Source of the DNA: Quercus robur
Taxonomy: Eukaryota; Streptophyta; Magnoliopsida; Fagales; Fagaceae
NCBI RefSeq assembly: GCF_932294415.1
Contig: NC_065543.1
Location: 28,973,530-29,037,529 of the forward strand
Reading direction: 5' to 3'
DNA: 64,000 nt
Under the pieces are notes generated by a model. The model was not told where the DNA came from. It saw only the letters and a list, made by a program, of their open reading frames with translations, and did not search any database. The first letter of the stretch is position 1, and each line of letters starts with the position of its first letter. Positions 59,160 to 64,000 of this stretch are shown here, piece by piece. The position numbers and the translations under genes were made by a program.

Positions 59160-59999
59160 CATTCAATTTGCTCCAGGAGGGTACTAAAGTTTCTCTATTG
59201 CTAAGAAAGGTGGCGCTTCTCCTTCTCTTAGGCTATAGAATTGTCGTTCCTTCACGTAAGGTTTTGAGTTCCTTAAGTAACACTGTTACTTGTAGGTTTT
59301 GTTGGGATTGATTTTTTGGGGGTATTTGGGAAACACTTTTTGAGTTTTGTTAATTATCTTTCTCATTCATCATGGACAACTTTATGAAATGTTGGGGAAA
59401 CATGTCTCTTAATGATAGAAGGTGGTGATTTCCAAATGAATAAGGATAGGAGTTCATCGAAATTTGCCATTGCAGCAAAGTTCCTCACAAGATGGGCTCT
59501 AAATACTGAGGATATATTCAGAATGTTTAATCCTATTTAGAGACATGTAAATGGTTTTAAGGTACACAATGTTGGAGATCATATTATTCTGTTTCTTTTC
59601 GACAATGAAGAAGAGGTTGAAATTTTTTTTGAGGGAGAACCATGAAGTTTTGATAAACACTTGGTGATGATCCAACGATATGATAATAGTATTCCCTTAA
59701 GAGATTTTCTCTTTGATCAAGTGTCTATATGGATCCAAGCCCATGACATTCCAGTTCGCTATTTGAATCGTGAAGTGGCTGAAGACTTGTGTGAAGCTGT
59801 GGAGGTGGTGAATAGGGACTCGATCATCACAGATGTTGATAGGAGGTGTGTTATGAGAATTAGAGTCCGAGTGGATGTATCTCTCCCTCTTTGTCAAGGT
59901 AGAATTTGCTCATTGGAGAATGGCTCCAAGGGTTGGGTTTCTTTCAAATACAAGCACTTATCAAATATTTGTTATTGGTGTGGTTGCTTAAACCACTTT
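59160..59999 (+). pseudogene. LINE ORF1 (DUF4283), 5' part, split by a gypsy insertion
   Basis: From an ATG at 59371 the frame reads MDNFMKCWGNMSLND, later FAIAAKFLTRWALN, with a TAG in place of a tryptophan near 59538 and a TGA near 59642 (GEP-W-SFD). The open part (59661 on) reads VSIWIQAHDIPVRYL, then VDVSLPLCQGR, GWVSFKYKHL and ICYWCGCLNHF. This is the DUF4283 and CCHC-type ORF1 of plant L1 elements, a different family from that at 12950. It stops inside the zinc knuckle at 59999, where an LTR begins. The ORF extension beyond that point is LTR sequence. Confidence 0.85.
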
Positions 60000-60659
60000 T
60001 GTACAGCACGGGACCCCTGGACCCATTTGGGCCTTGGACCTTGGACACTAACTTTACATTACGGCCCAAGGGCCCAATCCACTTGCCCAAAACCAAACCC
60101 TAAGCCTGCTAAGGTCACGAGCCCGGGCCTCATAACATTATGCCCGACCTAAAACCCGTGGAGCAAACCACTATAATGCATGTTCATAATAGCCGGTAAC
60201 CTAGGAATTTCTCGGCAAGGTACACCTCGAACTAGAGCATCATTGACCGGGGACACTGTGCCTTGGTTTCACCAACATCGCCCTAGGAAAAATCCTCTGC
60301 CGAACATCTTCTCTGAAGTGGGGAGCTAGTTCCAATGCCACTCTCACCACTCCCCACTCCCCACTCCCCACTAAACATCCACTTAGTAGTAACGACATTG
60401 GACCTCCTGTACCACTAACCACAAGAGGAATTATGACTCCCTACTACTCATTGGGCTATAAATATGAGAAGACAAGGGAGAAAATGGGGGGTTGTTGAAA
60501 AGGTGGGAGAGAAAATTGAGGATTGGGAGAAAGAGGGAGAAAAATTTGTTGAGTCTCTATGCCAAGAACAACCCAAAGTAGAAAACTCAAGCCCACGATA
60601 CAAATAAATTGTGAGCCCGAGTAAGGCCCAACCCAATAGCCTCGTCTTTGGCATGTACA
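60000..60659 (+). repeat. 5' LTR of the gypsy element, 660 bp
   Basis: The LTR begins TGTACAGCACGGG and ends GGCATGTACA, so both ends show TGTACA. A TATAAATA box lies at 60457-60464. The 5' part has repeated ccttgg/gggcccaa words. The start is fixed by the point where the LINE ORF1 reading frame stops making sense, and the end by the primer-binding site. Confidence 0.85.
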
Positions 60660-60661
60660 AT

Positions 60662-60679
60662 TGGCGCCGTCTGTGGGAA
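60662..60679 (+). promoter_or_regulatory. Primer-binding site
   Basis: TGGCGCCGTCTGTGGGAA begins three bases after the LTR end. It starts with TGG, complementary to a tRNA CCA end, and is the form commonly found in Tat-type plant gypsy elements. The exact priming tRNA is not assigned here. Confidence 0.8.
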
Positions 60680-60985
60680 TCTCCTACAAAGCTATGGTTC
60701 AACTGAGACTCGTGCTCAAGAAAATTTCTGAAAGACGTTCGAGAAGCTACGCTAAAAATGGTTCCGTGGGGTTTTCTCGGGGATCCATCTGAAGGGAATA
60801 AAGGCACAAGAGGCATGAAGATAGGGATCATGAACAAGAGGAAGATCGGTCCGGCCTTGGAGAGGGGTCGTACCAAACTCATCGAACAATATTAGGTGCT
60901 TCGGGGCACGGGTAATTTGACAAAAGAGATGAGGAGCTAGAGCAACTACGCAGACTAGGGAGAGATTTGGAGCTGGAGGCGAAAG

Positions 60986-62379
60986 GTGGGCACTAGAGAA
61001 TGGATTGAGATGACCGAGAAAGAAGAGTTGATAGTGGGGGAAATCGATATGGGGCAAGGTCCAATTAGTCCAGTTCCCGTCGATGCTGAGATCGTTCCCA
61101 TTCCCGAGAGTCACGTCGACGCAGGGACTGTTCCCATTCCCGAGAATCACGTCGATGCAAGGACCGTTCCCATTCTTGAGAATCACATTGACGTAGGGAC
61201 CGTTCCCATTCTTGAGAATCACGTCGACACTGGGACCATTCACGCTCATGCGAGTATGCCGATTGGGGTTCAGACTCCCCAGACGAGCAACAGCCCCATA
61301 ATGCCGCTATGGATGCTATGAGCTACGCCTTATGTAGAGCCGCTCGGTCGCCGTTCTTCGACAACATTGAATGGGCCCTAATGCCAAGCAGATTCACACG
61401 ACCACCATTTAACTCCTACGATGGGAAAACGAACTTGGTAGAGCACGTCAGTCATTATATCCATATGATGTCTCTACACACACACAATGACACGTTAATG
61501 TGCAAGGTATTTCCCTCAAGCCTCGGGCCCACGGCATTGAGATGGTTCAATGGGTTACAAAAAGGTTCCATTCATAGTTTTGCCGAGCTGATTTAGGAAT
61601 TCGGTGCCCGGTTTGTAACATGTAGCCGAGTGTCGCAACCAGTGGACGCATTACTATCTATGACGATGAGGGTCAGCGAAACCCTTCGTAGTTATGCTAG
61701 TCGGTACTGGGAGCTTTACAATGAGATTGATGAAGGTAACGAGAAGATTGCAACAAGCACTTTTAGAATAGGGCTGCCTGAGGATTCCGAACTACAGGAG
61801 TCGTTGACGAAGAGGCCTCCCGAGGATATAAGGCAAAGCATAAGGCGCATTGAGGAGTATAAACACCTCGAGGATGATCGGCTACAAAGTAAGCGTAAGG
61901 CCCTGTTGTTAAGTCGTCCTTGGCAAAGCATTTTTCCGCCAAGACCCCGGAAGGATTTGAGAATGCAGGAGCCAGAAGTACAAATGGGGGAGGTGAACAT
62001 GGCATTCAAGGAGCCGGTGCACAAGATCGTAGATCGAATTAAGAACGAACCGTACTTTAGATGGCCGAACAAAATGGGGGAAGACCCATCTCGGAGGAAC
62101 CAGAACTTGTACTGCACTTATCACAGAGATAAGGGGCATACCACCGAGCAGTGCCGGGTATTAAAAGATCATCTAGGATAGCTGATGAAAGCAGGGTATT
62201 TGAAGGAGTTCGTGATGGATTTTGGGAACCAGGGTACTGGGCAAGGAGCCCAACAAAGAGGAAATCCTCTCCCACCACCACTGGGAGTGATTGAAGTCAT
62301 CCATGCTGCACAGAGGAGTACAACAGTGATTAGAAAAAGGGTATTGGCTGTTGTACCCGTAGAAAATTACTCAAATTAG
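60986..62379 (+). pseudogene. gypsy gag region, broken
   Basis: An upstream frame (60986-61321) contains four 12-residue repeats. The gag proper runs in another frame from 61309: PSRFTRPPFNSYDGKTN, then LVEHVSHYIHMM, LGPTALRWFNGL, a TAG at 61594 for the tryptophan in ELIWEFGARF, then VSETLRSYASRYWELYNEI, quoted here as landmarks. A CCHC finger, CTYHRDKGHTTEQC, lies near 62110-62153, followed by a TAG at 62179. Retrotransposon gag of this type packages the element RNA. The frame is interrupted three times and cannot make an intact protein. Confidence 0.88.
61094..61237 (+). repeat. 36-bp tandem repeat, four copies, coding
   Basis: Units start gttcccattc at 61094, 61130, 61166 and 61202, with an exact 36-bp period. 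They encode VPIPESHVDAGT, VPIPENHVDART, VPILENHIDVGT and VPILENHVDTGT. Differences between units are mostly single transitions. Confidence 0.9.
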
Positions 62380-62389
62380 TAGCCCTTCA

Positions 62390-62940
62390 AAAAGAAAATA
62401 AAATTTGGTCGAGAACCTCTTTTTTTCGACGATGACGACCTAGAAGGAACGATTCAGTCATACAATGATGCGTTGGTAGTAACGGCTCGAATAAGGGATT
62501 TCTTAGTAAAGTGGGTGATGATATATCAGGGGAGCGAGGCTGACGTGATGTACCCCGACCTTTTCAAGGGGCTCGGGTTGAAAAAGGAGGACCTCTCAAG
62601 GTATGATACGCCTCTGGTCGGGTTTGATGGTAGGGTGGTGATTCCCTAGGGGCAAATCTCCCTTCTCGTGAATATGGAAGGTAAGGAGGTAGTTGTAACG
62701 TTTATAGTGGTAGCCTCACTTTCTCCTTATACAACGATTTTGGGAAGGCCATAGATTCATGCAATGGAGGCCGTTCCGTCCATCCTGCACGTGAAGATTA
62801 AGTTTCGTACCAAGCAGGATGTTGTCGTGGTAAGAGGAAGCCTGCAAGTGGATAGACAGTGCTTAGTCGCGGCAATTGATTGGAAGAACGAGCAGACTTA
62901 TCAAAAGGAAACCACCGAGGAGGTAACTTTATAGCTATTA
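62390..62940 (+). pseudogene. gypsy protease region, catalytic Asp lost
   Basis: The frame reads DLEGTIQSYNDALVV, then VMIYQGSEADVMYPDLFKGLG (cited as IYQGSEADVM and DLFKGLG), FDGRVVIP, a TAG, VNMEGKEVVVTFIVVAS and YTTILGRP. In relatives the first of these is I-D-Q-G-S, an aspartic protease active site; here the codon at 62524-62526 is TAT (Tyr). Further TAGs replace a glutamate-type and a tryptophan codon. Confidence 0.85.
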
Positions 62941-63076
62941 TAGGGGCCCCGATAAGAAAGGGGGGCTAGTTGTGCCGAGGAACTAATGAGAGTTAAAATA
63001 TTACCGGATTTTGACAGATATTTCCAAATAGGAACAAGTATGAAGGACAAGGTATTTTGCCTGGAGCCCATATGAG

Positions 63077-64000
63077 GTGCTCGAAGTGGATCCCGAATTC
63101 ATAATTCACAGGCTTAATGTAGACTTGTCGTTTCCTCCTAAGAAGCAGAAGCCGAAGAGGTCAGCCAGGGAGCACGTCGAAGCAGTTAAATTGGAGGTTA
63201 AGAGGTTAAAAGAGGTTGGGGTGATAAAGGAAGTCTTCTTCCCCGGAGTGGCTGGCGAATACCGTGGTAGTCAGGAAAAAGAACGGCAAATGGAGGGTTT
63301 GTGTAGATTTCATGGATTTAAATCAAGCATGTCTAAAGGAACTGTTCCCTATGCCAAAAGTCGATCAGTTGGTGGATGCTACCTACGGGCACCCAAGGAT
63401 GAGTTTTTTGGACGCTTTTTAGGGCTATCATCAGATTGCCCTAGCTGTCGAGGACCAGGAAAAGACGGCATTCATCTATCCTGATGCCAATTACCACTAC
63501 ATCGTGATACCTTTCGGATTAAAGAATGTTAAGGCAACATATCAACGAATGATAATGAGGATGTTTCGAGACAAGATTGGGCATACGGTTGAAGTGTACA
63601 TTGATGACATGGTAGTGAAAAGCAAACAAGCAGTACGGCACATTGAGGATCTTCAGGGGCTATTTGAAGTACTTTGGCAACATAAGTTGCGCCTTAATGC
63701 AGAGATGTGCGCTTTTGGGGTAGAAGCTAGCAAGTTCTTAGGATATTTAATCACTTGTCGGGGAATCAAAGCCAATCCAGATCAGATTGAAGCCATGAAG
63801 CGTCTCAGGCCGCCAAGCAATCCAAAGGAGGTGCAAGTATTGACCGGAATGCTGGCCGCTCTTAACCGGTTCATTTCTAAATTTGCTGATCGCTGCCGTC
63901 CATTTTACCAACTTTTGAGGAAGTGGAGGGGATTTCAGTGGAACGAAGAGTGTGAAAAAGCTTTCCAAAACTTGAAGGAATATTTAATGCAGGCACCTAT
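63077..64000 (+). pseudogene. gypsy reverse transcriptase, broken, partial
   Basis: After HRLNVDLSFPPKKQK and AVKLEVKRLKEVGVIKE, a frameshift near 63240 leads to WLANTVVVRKKNGKWRVCVDF, cited as landmarks VVVRKKNGKWR and VCVDFMDLN. SFLDAF-GYHQI follows, with TAG at 63419-63421 for glutamine, then IPFGLKN and the catalytic YIDDMVVKS (YIDD at 63597-63608). The connection region KFLGYLITCRGI and FISKFADRCRPF runs to the window edge. The catalytic aspartates are intact; stops and shifts inactivate it. Confidence 0.88.

Larger units (their letters stand above)
60000..64000 (+). mobile_element. Ty3/gypsy LTR retrotransposon, runs off window end
   Basis: A 5' LTR, primer-binding site, gag, protease and reverse transcriptase follow in gypsy order (RT before any integrase). 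The gag zinc finger and PBS type suggest the Tat-like branch, which is an inference. Many stops and shifts show that it is inactive. The 3' part and 3' LTR lie beyond the window. The 5-mer before the LTR is acttt; its partner duplication should follow the missing 3' LTR. Confidence 0.9.

Noticed and set aside
59661..60152. 163-residue open frame as a host gene
   Set aside because: The first part is LINE ORF1 (DUF4283 and zinc knuckle) and the last 50 residues are translated gypsy LTR starting at 60000.
1..64000. A bacterial-style defence or biosynthetic operon
   Set aside because: Introns, plant LINE, copia and gypsy elements, SINEs and Pack-MULE structure show plant nuclear DNA; no clustered co-directional functional genes exist.

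Overview
This window is nuclear DNA of a flowering plant. It is AT-rich, full of microsatellites and homopolymers, has intron-containing genes, and is dominated by degraded and nested plant transposable elements. Several repeat families resemble ones I remember from woody dicots such as Fagales (oak/chestnut type), but that placement is from memory and is only an inference.

Three loci look like real host genes. (1) A single-exon PADRE/DUF4228 protein gene lies at 6254-6736 (+). (2) A two-exon gene at 20899-21554 (-) encodes a small conserved plant protein of unknown function. (3) A three-coding-exon HARBI1/ALP1-like gene at 40690-42157 (-) derives from a PIF/Harbinger transposase. Its exons are open, its splice sites are good, and it has a probable 5' UTR exon 5 kb upstream at 47289. 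Everything else that codes is transposon-derived and broken.

Layout. 0-6 kb: small MITEs, a SINE with a 17-bp target duplication and a solo LTR. 6-12.7 kb: the PADRE gene, LINE debris, a solo LTR, a PIF/Harbinger-type element and a minus-strand copia LTR with primer-binding site. 12.8-18.9 kb: one nearly full-length but dead L1-type LINE (ORF1, endonuclease, RT, RNase H). 19-24 kb: a Helitron remnant, the two-exon gene and a second PIF-type element. 24-30 kb: LTR-like sequence, and a tandem array of a MITE-like unit split by a solo LTR. 30-34.4 kb: a hAT MITE, then a copia RT/RNase H remnant interrupted by two younger DNA elements. 34.5-36.4 kb: a Mutator-like element with 740-bp inverted arms and a perfect 9-bp target duplication, carrying a captured protein phosphatase 2C fragment (a Pack-MULE). 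36.5-39.8 kb: a long solo LTR and nested TIR elements. 40.7-47.5 kb: the HARBI1-like gene. 48-58 kb: LINE debris, SINEs, a fold-back tandem array, and Helitron remnants including two Helitron 3' ends facing outward. 59-64 kb: a LINE ORF1 split in its zinc knuckle by a Ty3/gypsy element whose 5' LTR, PBS, gag, protease and RT run off the window end.

I see no operon-like or defence-like system. The most notable items are the PP2C-carrying Pack-MULE, the inverted double-3'-end Helitron structure and the transposase-derived gene. Insertion order can be read directly from target duplications and interrupted reading frames in several places. No search or alignment was run; homologies are by eye and from memory.
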